Below are positions 32,463-43,890 of a DNA stretch of 64,000 nt, one piece after another. Location of the stretch: positions 62,001 to 126,000 of the forward strand of contig WHUX01000148.1 in the NCBI GenBank assembly GCA_015179025.1, given 5' to 3'. Origin of the DNA: Terfezia claveryi (Eukaryota; Ascomycota; Pezizomycetes; Pezizales; Pezizaceae). Both the position numbers and the translations under genes were made by a program. The notes beneath the pieces were generated by a model. It was not told the DNA's origin, searched no databases, and saw only the letters and a list, made by a program, of their open reading frames with translations. How positions within the stretch are numbered: position 1 is the stretch's first letter; every line of letters begins with the position of its first letter.

Positions 32463-33394
32463 AAAGTGGCAATACCCCTAAAAGGCAAGCTTACCTTGTG
32501 CAGCAGGCATACCTTGACTGCTCAGCTTACCCTGTGTTGCAAGAATTCCCTGCATGGCCAGCTCACCATGTGTTGGAAGCATCTTGAGTGGTAAGCATAG
32601 GTACTCTAGTGGTAAGCTACTAAGCGGGTCTGAGGCATGCCATGCATGATGCATCTCCTGTGCGAGGGACTCACATATGCATATTGACAAGTTAAGCTTC
32701 CGGTAGACAGGTCAGCCACATCATCGAAATTATTAAGATACCATAAACCTTCATTTTTTCATACTTGCAGGTGGCCCGGGCCTCTCACAAATTTAATTTT
32801 TGTCGCGGCTGGCCCGGAACAGTGCACATGTATAGAACGGGCCTCGTTTCCCGTGCAGCTGCGTGGGCCGTGGCGGGTCTGCGCCGGCGATCAAATGTAT
32901 CCCTTGCCATCCGAGTCCGTGTCGGTTTCGAAGACGACCTGGCTATTTATTGAGTCCAAGTCGTCTTAAGGAATTCTAACTTGGGACACAATTCCGCGTT
33001 TTTTTTCCACTGCTTCCACGATCTCCTCAGTGTGATGGGTTAGTATCGAGTCCCCGCTTGCAGTGGGCTCGATCGATTGCGGTGCACCGGTGACCAAAGG
33101 TGTACGAAGTGGTTATTTTGATTGTTGTGACTATATCTACCATTGTGGTTTGCGGGTGTTGTGCAGGTCAAGGCCCCATAATATAGCTGCTGCCACCCTC
33201 CTCCCCCTCGAAGTCTAACGTTAACGCGTCCTCATCAACTGCTCTTCTAGTGTATGCCACCCTTGAAGCATCTGTACCGTCCGCTTCCGACCTCGTTGCC
33301 GTAGCCAACGCGGATATGACAGCACCATGAAATGTTGGCGGTGCGGGAAGTACACTCGCAGAAATGTTATAGGTAGCGGCTGGGTGTTCTACTA

Positions 33395-34198
33395 CAGTTC
33401 TCGATATAAGAATATTGTCCGGCGGGGGGGTAATATTCCTATACTAAAGATTCTTATGTCAAATGTCAGGGTAACTACTAAAGGTGTACATCAAATAAGA
33501 GAATTAACGTGAGGTAGAGGAAGAACTAGGTACAGAAGGGCCAGGAACAGCTCCGGATGAAGTGAAAAAGGCAGTAATGACTGTTTGCTTGCCTTTCCTT
33601 TTGTCTGCCAGTTGTGCAGCCTCAATGCGCCGGCGTTCGCGATAATAGAACTGTTCCGCAGTCTCACTAAGGGGGCCTGATTGTAGTCCATATAAGGTAA
33701 GAGTCTAAAGAGCTGCTAGGGCTTGGTGATGCGGAATGGAGGCAGGTTGTTCAGATATTCCATCCTCATCTGAATCTTCATACGGAACTGTTTGATATGT
33801 TGCAAGAATTCTTTCCTCTAAATCTTCCTCATTGTCAACAACCTCTTCGTCTTCCGGAGCAACAAATTCTTGAACCATAGCCAATTTTGGAAGCCTTTGA
33901 GGCATCAGAACTCGAATACAATCAAAGATCTACTCCTCAGGATCTTCAGGAACATCAACTTCTAGCATTGTTGGTTGTGCGGGTATTTCTTATCGATAAG
34001 CCTTCCTATTCCGGCTAGGCTGTTTATACGTTACCCAATCAGGTACTCTTATTATAAGAATACCTTAGTAAACAACCTCGAGAAAATAAGAATATTCTTC
34101 TATCAAATATATTCTTATTTTCTATGGGGGCGGGGGGGTGTATATCACTATATCAAGTATATTCTTATATCACATATTCTTATATCGAGAGTATACTG
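33395..34198 (-). mobile_element. Second pogo/Tc1-mariner-like element, internally deleted, 804 bp
   Basis: Ends are CAGT at 33395 and ACTG at 34198, each flanked by TA. TCTCGATATAAGAATAT at the left is mirrored by ATTCTTATATCGAGA at the right, with further subterminal copies of TATTCTTATAT. A transposase C-terminal remnant lies inside on the minus strand. Confidence 0.8.
33504..33970 (-). pseudogene. Pogo/Tigger-type transposase C-terminal remnant with internal stops
   Basis: Read from about 33970 down: DVPEDPEE, a stop, IFDCIRVLMPQ, an acidic segment (APEDEEVVDNEEDLEERIL), EDSDEDG, HHQALAAL, a TAG at 33705-33707, then LYGLQSGPLSETAEQFYY, RERRRIEAAQLADKRKGKQT and a serine-rich end with TAA at 33504. 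The acidic region plus an ALxAL helix near the end is characteristic of CENP-B/pogo transposases. The DDE core is deleted. Confidence 0.6.
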
Positions 34199-34200
34199 TA

Positions 34201-37200
34201 TGTAGTGCCTGGCATCCTCAAATCCTTTCCATTCAATGTATTCTGGTTAGCACAAGCCCCTCGGCAGTTCAACCAGAGCGGTAAGATGAAAGCCTGGGAT
34301 GCTAACACATATATGTGGGAGGGTATTGACACAGGTGGGCACTCAATGGAGTATTGAAGTAAGTAGTCTGGCCGTAGGTAGTATTCAAGTTGTCTGAACT
34401 TTGGCAGGTAGGTAGGTTCGTGTTGTTCGCAGCACGAGTAGAATGAAAGAATCCTGAGTCGAAATTCCTATTGAGTCTTCGACTCTGTGTTTCTACTGGG
34501 TTTGTGCCTCTGTGGGTGTTTCTATTGAGGTTTGTGGCGTGTGAGTGTTTCCATTGAGGTTTGTGATTGTAGAAGTGATAGTGCTCTAGCTTGGTTATTA
34601 GCGTAAATCTCATGGCCCTCTGCCCTTCAGTAGGCCAGGTGGCAAGTTACAGATAGGGTTTTTAGACTCTCATTTGAATTCACGGGGGACGAGTTTGAAT
34701 AATGTTCTTTTTGCCTCCCGTGGAACGTTTTGAGTGGGCTGGCAATGTTGACGCATGCACCAAAGGCTTTCTACTGAATGTATGTATGCTTGCTACTCAA
34801 TACGCCATCTCTACTGCCTAATAACTCCAGCAATGAGAATCCGATATAGATGCCAAAAGTAACACTCAAGAACCCAATCTGCCAGATTCTGAACTTTTAA
34901 ATAGATTTCAGAAAATACAGCTAAAGCTCGTGATAGCCCTGGGTAAGTACGAGGCGCCTCGAGGCAAGTCGGGGGCTGGTCTCGAGACGTCTCGTGGGCA
35001 GGGATAGTTGGTCTCGGGACTTTTGGACGACGAGCACCCAACACAATCATAATCATATTCAAACTCGCTATCCTATCACAGATATCTGCATATCGCAGTA
35101 ATGAAAATTCTCACGGACGCCTCGAAAAAGTCTCTCTTATGAGTATTGAGTATTTAAAAATAAAAAATAAAAAAAATAAAGAGAAAATCTCGAGACTTTC
35201 ACCGAACTGTCTCGGGATATCTTGGCTCGTGCCCAGGCCTATTCATTCACGAGGCTCGTGAACGAAAGGTTTAGCAGTATAAGCAACAACATCAGGTTGA
35301 GACTTTTGATGCTGTTGGCAATCTGGTCAGTCTAAACATTCTTCATCAAGATCGTCATGGCACAGATGATCGCAGGCTCTATCCCTTGTTCCCTGGAAAC
35401 CACACCCTGATCGGCCAGCTTCATTAACTGTCTATGGATCATCAAATCGACACAGTCCAAGATGAGAGCTGCAGCGGTTTACAGATACTTTTGATACAAA
35501 AATTCAAGCCTTAAAAAGCTTTAATATTAGCGATGTTGTGTCAGAATGGCTGGATATTGTCTTAAAATATATCACAGGCAGCTCGCCGCACAGCTACACT
35601 CAGAGGTTTTTTTTTTTACCACTTCATTTTCTCAAAGCTGTATTCTAACAATATCCTAGAATTCCTGTAAATACAAACGTAAATGCCAGATCCGACAATG
35701 CAGTTGTGTCAAATCCGAATTGCCTTTAGTAAGTCATTTCTATCTGCCTTAATACTACGAGGAATTCGGAAGTGAATCTAGTGATGAGGTGCCTTTGATG
35801 AAGACGATGTGCCTGATGAAGAGGAGGTGGTTGCTGATGCTTCAATATTTACTACCATTCATGTGCGCAGGCAATATCGGCCAGAAGCTGGCCTGGGAGC
35901 TGTGGGACGTGTAGCAGCTGCATCTAGCTCTGGGTCGATTGGGATCTCCTCCGGGTCCTTCCTCAAGTCTTCCTCCGGGTTATTATATAATAGTCCAATT
36001 TGTGTTCATTTAGCTAGAGCTGAGAGGTCGCCACAGTCATGATCTGCTAGTATCATCTCTACAGCAAAGTTTCTCATCTTCATCCAAATATAACTTTTGC
36101 AAATCTCGAAAGCGAGCTTTCGCTTCATTTCTGTTCAGTTTCGGACCATTGCCTGAATCTTGAGCCTGTAAAAGCTATCCCTTATATTGATCCTAGAGAG
36201 TATCATCAAATCACAAGCGGTGTGGAGTATCACGTGGGTACTGATTGTGTTCCACTGGTAAATTGGAAATCTGGAACTCTAGCTAGAGCAGCCTATAGCT
36301 TGGCCTGGCGCATTGCCTGATACTTGAATTGCGGAAATAACGAAAATGAATGATAGAGTAGTAAGGTAGAAAGGTAAATAAACCGGTAGAAAACTAAGGG
36401 CATGTATTGATATTGAGGGATGAATGAAACTCACATACCGGATCTCAGCTGGGGCTTTTAAACTATGAATACGGTGCAACTATGAATACGGCGCTCAGCA
36501 ACGACAAACTGCCCACCCCAAATCAATATCTTATGTCGGACCTATTATCCGAATTCAGTAATTATATTAATTGCCCGCAAGGGGCATAGTGGGTGGGCCG
36601 CCCTCGAGCGGCCCAGAACATATACATGTACACGTATATGTACAGCAGTTGCCACATACGGCCAATCTTGTAATTTCAAAGAGCTCCAATTAGAATTATA
36701 ACACCTAGTCTAACTGAATAATTACTTGCGTCGTACATTCGTTTGGTAACAAAAGCAAACATATTTTACCATGCATCAAGGCTGATTCCTTTCGAAGTGT
36801 TTTGGTCAATTTAAGCAGCGGTTCATCCAATGACCCCGGGAAGGACAATGAGGTACTTCCATTTGCAACTTGAAGCTAAAGAAGCGCATCGACGTGCCTT
36901 CTAGAACCTCGCTTAAGGGTTCATGCACAAACAGTGGTATGTACTAGTCTCGTGCGGCATTGCAAACGCGGCCTAACTAGGTACTGTCCGCCAAATTATG
37001 GACATGCATATGCACGTCCCTACATCATTGTGTTCCCTTCTTGACATTTCTATGGTGCCGGCAACTTGTTGTAACATTCCGTGGGGTGCTTAGTCAGCAC
37101 ACATACAGTACAGTCCGCCAGCTATCCAGGCCGTGCAACACATTTCAGCTCGCGCATTCACGACTTAAACGTCGCCAACACCTATAGCAAACCCGACGCC

Positions 37201-38930
37201 TGAATCTGTTGAAGGTAATTGCTATTTCTGTTTCCTCTGACAAGACGCTAACTTGTGTTTGCTAGATTAACAGATGCCACGGTTAACAAAAAAAAAAGAG
37301 CTTGCCGAGCTGCCACACTGGCAAGTCAGATTGCCCGACACCGAGAAAACCGCCAGCAGGTTCTTGAGCTAGAGGAGAAGAATATGAGTTGGAAAGAGAT
37401 CAGTCCGAAGGAAATCAGTCCGAAGGAAATGAGTTTGAAGATGAGTTTGAAGCATCAGAGACTTTTGATCAAGAGTTAGTTATGGGTGAGAATTGTGAGT
37501 ACTCCTTACAAAGGCTTGCGAGATACTATTCCTTTATCTTTAGGATCTGTATCAGAAGTTACAATCTGGCGGTTTTATGAGAAGTGTCAGCGCACTATGC
37601 GTGCGTATCGAGATGGATGCCAATATGGAACAGCAGAATTCAAGCGGAAGTTAGCTTAGTCATCCATATTATTTCCTATTTCGGTTAGTCCTTGTCCTTC
37701 TTGGCATGTAACATTTGCTATTCTCTCATACAAAATCTTACTTCTTGCAACCCTTATAACTTTTTTCAATCTTTTTTAAATTCCAAAGCGAAGTGTTATT
37801 CTCCAAGCCTAGCTCTATGCATTTACGCTTTAATTCAATATTTTAAGTACGTTGTGGTTGTGGAGATAGAAAATCCCGTCGGACCTGCAATTTGGTAGAT
37901 TTCGGGTTGGTTACAAGTTGCCGGCACCATAGAGCAAACCTCAAATCGTCATCAACCTGCACAGCAGCCAGCGCTCCAAACAGATTTGACCAATTGCAAT
38001 TCAATTTTGACTATCAAAGTCTCTTATTTGCCGACAAAACCTGTACTACTATACTCTAGATAGATTTCCAAGACCCGAGAACATTAGGCCCTTACCGGGA
38101 AAACTGTGAATAAAGGCCCATGTCGGTTTCTAAGACATCTGCAGCCACTTGCACAACTTGTGGCAACACGTCGATATGATACCAGATCGGTATGTATGTA
38201 GATAGGGGAAAAAGATACTGGTTGGTACTATGTACTTAATCGGATAAACGTTTCAATCCTTCAATAATAATATTGTCGGCATCTACAACTACAAGCTCTG
38301 GAAGAAAAGTTAGAAGCATTTGCAGAAACTGCTGGAAATTTATTGTCGTATTCTTATAACACATGCAGTTGGAGAAGCATGGCTTTGGTTACATACAGAA
38401 AAGAAAGAAAGTCTTTCAAGCAGGCAGGTATCTCAATATCTCCTGATGGGACGGAAGATACAAAGCTGCATATTCGTGGCTTCCAGATGTACCGTTGGGC
38501 CATGGCAAATGGAAGATAACGTTGGATTCTGATGAAGAGGTTGTATATCAAACCGGAAGGAGGAAAAGACATTTGGTGTGAGTACCATGCGGAGATCCCT
38601 GTTCAATCACCGGATTTACATAGAATTAGCGTTAGTGCACTCTGTAATTAGAAACCGATATGGGCCTTTAATCACCAGTTTTCCCGGTAGGTGCTGTTTG
38701 GCGATAGTCGACAACTTAGATGCAAAGTTTGATTCAGGTTTTCTCAGCCTCAAGAATATATATTCTTCATAGCTTGTACACGTATTTTATAGCCCTACAT
38801 AGAGCGTTTGCCATAGCAGGGGCTTGGAACCTGTGATGGTCACCTCCATTAAGCCCAGTCCAGCTTCCCGAGCCTAAGAAATAACAAAGGAAGCGCAAAA
38901 TTCATTAACCATTCAACCGTGACCTTCGCC
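34201..38930. other. Mostly non-coding stretch of about 4.7 kb with decayed coding scraps
   Basis: No intact gene. Scraps worth noting: about 35283-35420 (plus), AVGNLVSLNILHQDRHGTDD, resembling the integrase-associated remnant at 32340; and about 37270-37660 and 38280-38570 (plus), where frame-hopping reads such as FYEKCQRTMRAYRDGCQYGT and IRGFQMYRWAMANGR look like ancient transposon-borne proteins. A possible short retroposed tail sits at about 35138-35180. None is supported as a gene. Confidence 0.35.
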
Positions 38931-39552
38931 GCCAGCTTCCGAGGATTAAGATTTGAGAAGAAAGTCCACCGTCACTTCCATGTCCCCTTCCGCAGCCACC
39001 GTGTTCTATCGACTGCTTGTTCCACGAACTTCATCGTCTGCCAATTCATTCCCTGCCGTACATGATAATGCAATGTGCCCCCCTTCTCCGGTCCGAGCTC
39101 ACAAAATTTACATACAGGGTCCACTTTCGGATCCAGGATATGTTTCCACACTTGCAGCTTCCCGCTAGTTCTGCAATGCGGTTGACTAAAGCTTTGCAGT
39201 TTCAATTACGCATCTTGCTTAACCTTCTCTTCCTGTTCCACGCTTGCCAGACCCACCTTCTGTTACTGCCAACCTCTCCCTCTTCCTCGATCATTCGTTA
39301 GCTAATCTGTCTGCCTCCTCATTCCCGTGAATTCCTGCATGTTCTTTGACCCAACAGAATGACATTGCACCTTGACCCAGCAAACCCTATGTCCCCTGTC
39401 ACCCACTTCAGACCTGCGGCCCTCGCCAAACTGTCTTTGCGGTGTTCGGAATTGCCTTAATAGCTGCTTCTGAATTGGATGCAATCAAGACCCTAGAATC
39501 TTCCCCTGCCTGTTCTAAAGCTCCACGCACTTCCACCAAGGCCACCCGGTAA
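38931..39552 (-). pseudogene. Decayed LINE fragment (RNase H and zinc-binding end of ORF2)
   Basis: Reading the minus strand across frames: ALVEVRGALEQAGEDSRVLI and ASNSEAAIKAI (RNase H), then CWVKEHAGIHGNEEADRLAN in another frame, a gap, then GKLQVWKHILDPKVDPVCKF and CELGPEKGGTLHYHV. The blocks follow the same order as the ORF2 end of the 11.2-kb LINE (GWVKAHVGIHGNEKADRMAK). Several frameshifts and stops separate them, so this is an old copy. No poly(A) or target-site duplication was found. Confidence 0.75.
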
Positions 39553-40464
39553 ATGCATGTATTATTTCAGTCCTCACCCGAGAATATATTTTACACCAAA
39601 TTCACTTTTCGAACAATTATCAAAAATCATTACAACCACAAAGTATCAAGCACCTGGAGGCAATATAACACCTTCCAACACTCCCTATCTTTATAGTAAG
39701 TTTCTTAGCGTATATTTTAGACTACAATCAAAGCCATATTGCAAAAGTTGACTAGTACTGATGCGTAGACTCATAACGCTGCCGTATGTAGTCGTATGGC
39801 GATGCAACTATTTTATAACAGTTAACTGAGTATGGTCACAAGTCACCATAAAGTGCATCTCATAGTCTGGTTGCTTGGTATCTTATTGAAACCCACTTCA
39901 AATAAATAATTCCAGGCGCCCAAAGTGATTCCTAGCTTTTGCCTGGTGCTGTTAGCGCCTAAATAGATAAGCAGAGGTTGACTCATATCGCCAAAGTTAC
40001 AGAAAAATGTAGAGGATATCACATACACTAGTAAACGGTATTGCTGATATCAATAAAGTGAATTAGAGCTCAAGGCGCTAAAATGACTAAAGAGAATGGA
40101 ATTAAGTACACACATATTCTCCGGTGTTGTATTGCTAGCGTTGAGCACAAAAGAATTCAATAGGAAACCTCTGAAAATATAAACCACCGAAAATTACAGA
40201 TATAACGATAGTGTCCAGCGTGCCCATATAACCCACACCCATGGCATCCCCTATATTTTGCAAGTCGAGAATGTGTAGTGCATGATACTACGGACGAGTT
40301 ACCCTCCCACACTGATATCGAGTTGTTGTTAACGTTGGAAAACTTAAGGGACTATAGGTAGAGCAATCGGTATCAGGAACGAGGTGTGCTTCTCTAGAAT
40401 ATCCATTAGCCCTATCTTTCATATTAGGGACTTAATGTCAGATTGAATACTTACCTCAAGCAAT
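39553..40464. other. Non-coding stretch, partly duplicated downstream
   Basis: No gene seen. The part from about 40085 is present again at 42418-43080 (for example AGCGTGCCCATATAACCC). It lies 3' to the small secreted protein gene. A donor-like GAGGTAAGTATT sits just after that gene's stop codon, so a 3' UTR intron is possible. Confidence 0.45.
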
Positions 40465-40713
40465 TTAAGGGGTTGGCGCCAAAATAGCTGCTGCGCACGC
40501 AGCCTGGCAGACGCCATAACTTGCATTACACGCCAGGGCAATGGCGGGAGCTCCAGCTCCCGCTGTGATCGTACCGAATGTCAGCCCTCCGGCTGTGTAG
40601 CAAGATACAACCAGTGCAGAACAGCCTGCCTGGCAAATGCCATAAGCCAGGGGACCAGCACTGGCCGTTCCAAAGATGGCAGCAACTGCTGGAATGATTA
40701 AAGAGAAACGCAT
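40465..40713 (-). CDS. Small secreted cysteine-rich protein of the zygote-specific (class V) type
   Basis: 82 residues without intron. The start at 40713 (MRFSLIIPAVAAIFGTASAG) is chosen because a signal peptide of about 19 residues follows directly; an upstream in-frame ATG at 40878 would bury it. The mature part has six cysteines in GICQAGC, SC, AC and GVCQAAC and is rich in Ala and Gly. The pattern YGICQAGC...CYTAGG...AC...GVCQAACAA...APTP recurs in fungal proteins labelled zygote-specific protein (from memory of the family; role unknown). A degenerate duplicate lies at 43101. Confidence 0.72.
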   Translation of the reverse strand: MRFSLIIPAVAAIFGTASAGPLAYGICQAGCSALVVSCYTAGGLTFGTITAGAGAPAIALACNASYGVCQAACAAAILAPTP

Positions 40714-41472
40714 GTCGATATGTATTATATCGTTGAAAAAATTCGGTTGAGGCGGTAGGGCCCAATATTCTGGATTTTGATTAGGGGTTGATTTGCTGCG
40801 ATGTGGAGGTAGGATTGAACAAGAAATGCTATAAGTATGTGTCCAGAGTCTTGAGCGTACTTTATAAACAGGTTTCACTGTGGGTTAGGGTTGCTTGGAC
40901 ATGTGTTACCAATGAACTCTTAGCAAGCACCGGTACGGGCCGCTAAGAAACTAGTTGCTTTCGTGTAACAGACAATGCACTTACCTAGTTGTATGGAGAT
41001 AACATATGCATGCTCTCAAACGCTGCTGTTCATTCGTGGCGAAGAGGGTGAGGAAATATCCATAATACATTTTAGGAGCGTACGGAGTACTGGTATTTCG
41101 TTTGATTCACCATAAGACGCACCTTGGTAATGTCAGAATAATGCCCATTCACCCCATCTACGTTATTGTTGTTATCGTTACTTCCTATTCTCGGCTACTA
41201 TGTGTTTATCCATATTGTTCGCATCATTGTTCTCATCTTGCGCTTCATATGTAGCCTAAATCACGTCTTGTCATGTGTCAAGCTCGTTCTTTCTTTACCT
41301 ACATCTCATGTATTTAAAGCCCTCGCTTTCCCCATATCTATACTGTGATTAATATAATCAACTCACACTCGGAATAGAGACGTTCTGCACCCTGGCCTGG
41401 CGGCTTGTATCCACAGCAACCCGACCATATCATGTGAGCAGCAAGGATATGGGACCAGGTGAGATGTCCGCC

Positions 41473-41510
41473 GGGCAAAAAATATGCTATCGATAGCATA
41501 TTTTTTGCCC
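41473..41510. repeat. Perfect 38-bp palindrome
   Basis: GGGCAAAAAATATGCTATC is followed directly by its exact reverse complement, with no spacer. Confidence 0.95.
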
Positions 41511-41986
41511 TTAGAATATCTCTAGTTTACCGCGCTAAAAACAACAACAAATGGCGGAATGCGGTTAAGTGAAAATTTTGCTTACTCTAAATCCCGGCAC
41601 TGGTGCCGCACCGACTGCTTAAGACTGGCAGGGTTGTAAAAACGATTCTTCGGCGGACATCTAGCGCTACCAGGGTAGGAGGTGGCGTGACTAAAGTTGC
41701 ATTGTCCGCCAGACCAGGGTGCGGAACGTCTCTAATATCCTCGCTCTACTGCTTACTGCCACAGTAACACTGCTTCACATAGTTTCGCTCAATCTCCACC
41801 TTGTTCTATCTAACCTGGGCATCTCGCACAAGTGAGTCACATACATGCGTCCAGAAAGAATGCTTAGGAGTGACAGCAGGTTTTTCTCTCTGACGCCACC
41901 AGGCGGTCGGCCAATGAGTGCTCCTGCCAAGACTGACAACCGCTAGTATATTAGGATTAAGCGTATGAATTAGTAGTCTCGTGCCC

Positions 41987-42383
41987 CGAAATCCCTCCAG
42001 AGGGCGTGGCGCTGACTGGGATCAAGGGTTCGCTCTAGAGGAGTAAGAAGACCTTCCGAAATATTTCTAAAGCTATGGAATTAATCAGCACGCGTAGAAA
42101 ACAACAAGTAACAAACATCCCATAACACATTTTGCAGTCACCATGTCAGCATCATTACTATTACTGCATGCCCAGTCTCAACGTAGGAAAAGAATACATC
42201 GAGTGATAGTTGGAGCACCAATAGAACAACTAGATGCGTGGTTGTTGCGGAAATACAGGCTGAAGTTCTGTAGCTGTAAACACAGGCATTCCCTTTTTTC
42301 TGTAGCTCGCTGGCGCTCCAGAGTTGTGGTACCGCCACTCTTGGCGTTGTTGCAGGGGCCTCTCGCCCTCTGGAGGGATTTCG
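41987..42383. repeat. 20-bp inverted repeat with a loop of about 360 bp
   Basis: CCGAAATCCCTCCAGAGGGC (41987-42006) and its reverse complement (42364-42383) flank a region without a recognised gene. Possible MITE; no target-site duplication found. Confidence 0.5.
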
Positions 42384-43100
42384 GAAGGTCTCATTAACAC
42401 AAGATTGTGCAAAGGAAACTAAAGAGAATGGCTTCAAGTACATACTTATTTATTATTAGAGAAATTCCAAAAATAGCCATTAACCTATAGTTATCCATAA
42501 TTCAAGATTAAATATCAAAGCTAATGACTATCAGATTTTTAATAATATTGGGTCCACTGGTGCCTTTTCTAGTGAGCATGGAAATTGAAGAAGAGGTGAG
42601 TACGGTAGATGGTATTGCCATACAAAATTTGTATAGATCAGATACTTAGCAACTACTTTGAAAAACCTTCTTACCTTCATTGTGTTGGTGATTTTATATA
42701 ATTTTTCAAAGTAGGTATCTTTTGGTTTTTAAAATGGCCTCATACTAACACCCCCACGACTGCTGACTACAGAATATGTATAAACATCTAAATCCACTTT
42801 GCCTTGATTCTCTTGAATAAAAGTCCATCAAAAACTTGCGGAGATAACGAAAATGCAGCTTAGCATCTAGCGTGCCCATATAACCCCACTCACTGCATTC
42901 TCTACTTACAAGTCGAGATAGTATTGTGCATGATAATATGGACGAGTTGCTCCCAGCATCGATATCGAGTTGGGTTTTAAACGTTGGTAAAACTAAAAGA
43001 ACTATAGAGCCATCGGTATTATAAACAAGGTGTGTTTCTCTAAAATATAAAGCAGCCTTATTTTTCATATTAGGGAGTTCTTTACATCCAAAATATTACT

Positions 43101-43297
43101 TTAAAGGGTTGGCACCAAAGTATCCAATGCGCACGCAGCCAGGGCGACGACAGGAGCACCAACTCCCCTAGTGACTGTACCGAATATCAGCTCTCCGGCT
43201 GTGTAGCAAGATACCAGTCTCGAACTGCCTGCCTGGCAAATGCCATAGCCAGTTCCCAACATGGCGAAAGGTGCGGGAAAGATAATGAGGAACGCAT
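43101..43297 (-). pseudogene. Degenerate duplicate of the zygote-specific-type secreted protein
   Basis: It aligns with 40465-40713. The frame still reads GYGICQAG, SCYTAG, FGTVT, GAPVVALA and ends LVPTL, but the ATG at 43297 is out of frame with the body, the second cysteine of CQAGC is lost (CQAGSS), and the GVCQAACAA segment is deleted. It therefore cannot make the family fold. Confidence 0.75.
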
Positions 43298-43620
43298 GAT
43301 ATGATATCGGTGAGATAATTGGGTCAAGTAATGTCCGGATTTCGATCAAGATTTAATTTGTTGGGATTATTTTTGAATAAGGAGGAAGTGTTACTTGGAC
43401 AGTTCGTTAGGTAGTTGCATACGTAAAAAAAAAAAGGTGTCTTAGAGCAGATGGGGAACATGGTCAACGTTCCTAAACTCAAAATCACGCTGTCGAGGGC
43501 TCCATTAAATAGCGCATGGCCACCGCTATTAAAAACTCTTACTTGTTAGGCATGGTGGTGCAAAGCTTTGGTGGACTCCGAGGGGTAGTACCTGTTGAGA
43601 ATCCCGCGTGCGGCGGTCGC

Positions 43621-43890
43621 AGTCTGGTTGGCGCAACCCCTCGATGAGGAGGTGTCGACGTTCCTCAAGAGCGTATGACACTTCGGTGGGTATCGGGAGG
43701 AGATATTTCTTAATATAAAAAGCATCTATCACAGTTTACAAGCCAAACTTAATTGTAGTGAATTTGCCTATTGCCATAAGGTTCAACTTCCAAATTTTGA
43801 AACTATTTGGATTAAAATACCACCTGGGCAAATAATGTCCACCCTCATCTAAGAGTAAAACTTGTAGAAATTGAGAGTGCCAACCAGACT
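43621..43890. mobile_element. Candidate 270-bp MITE with AGTCTGGTTGGC ends
   Basis: AGTCTGGTTGGCGC at 43621 is mirrored by GTGCCAACCAGACT ending at 43890 (one mismatch). No convincing target-site duplication. The terminal word recurs singly elsewhere in the window. Confidence 0.5.

Larger units (their letters stand above)
40085..43340. repeat. Direct segmental duplication (40085-40760 and 42418-43340)
   Basis: Shared words in the same order and orientation: TAAAGAGAATGG, AGCGTGCCCATATAACCC, CAAGTCGAGA, GATATCGAGTTG, CATATTAGGGA, then the secreted-protein coding region. Copy B has about 245 bp extra and many transitions. The spacer (40760-42418) holds the 38-bp palindrome and a separate inverted repeat. 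Confidence 0.8.
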
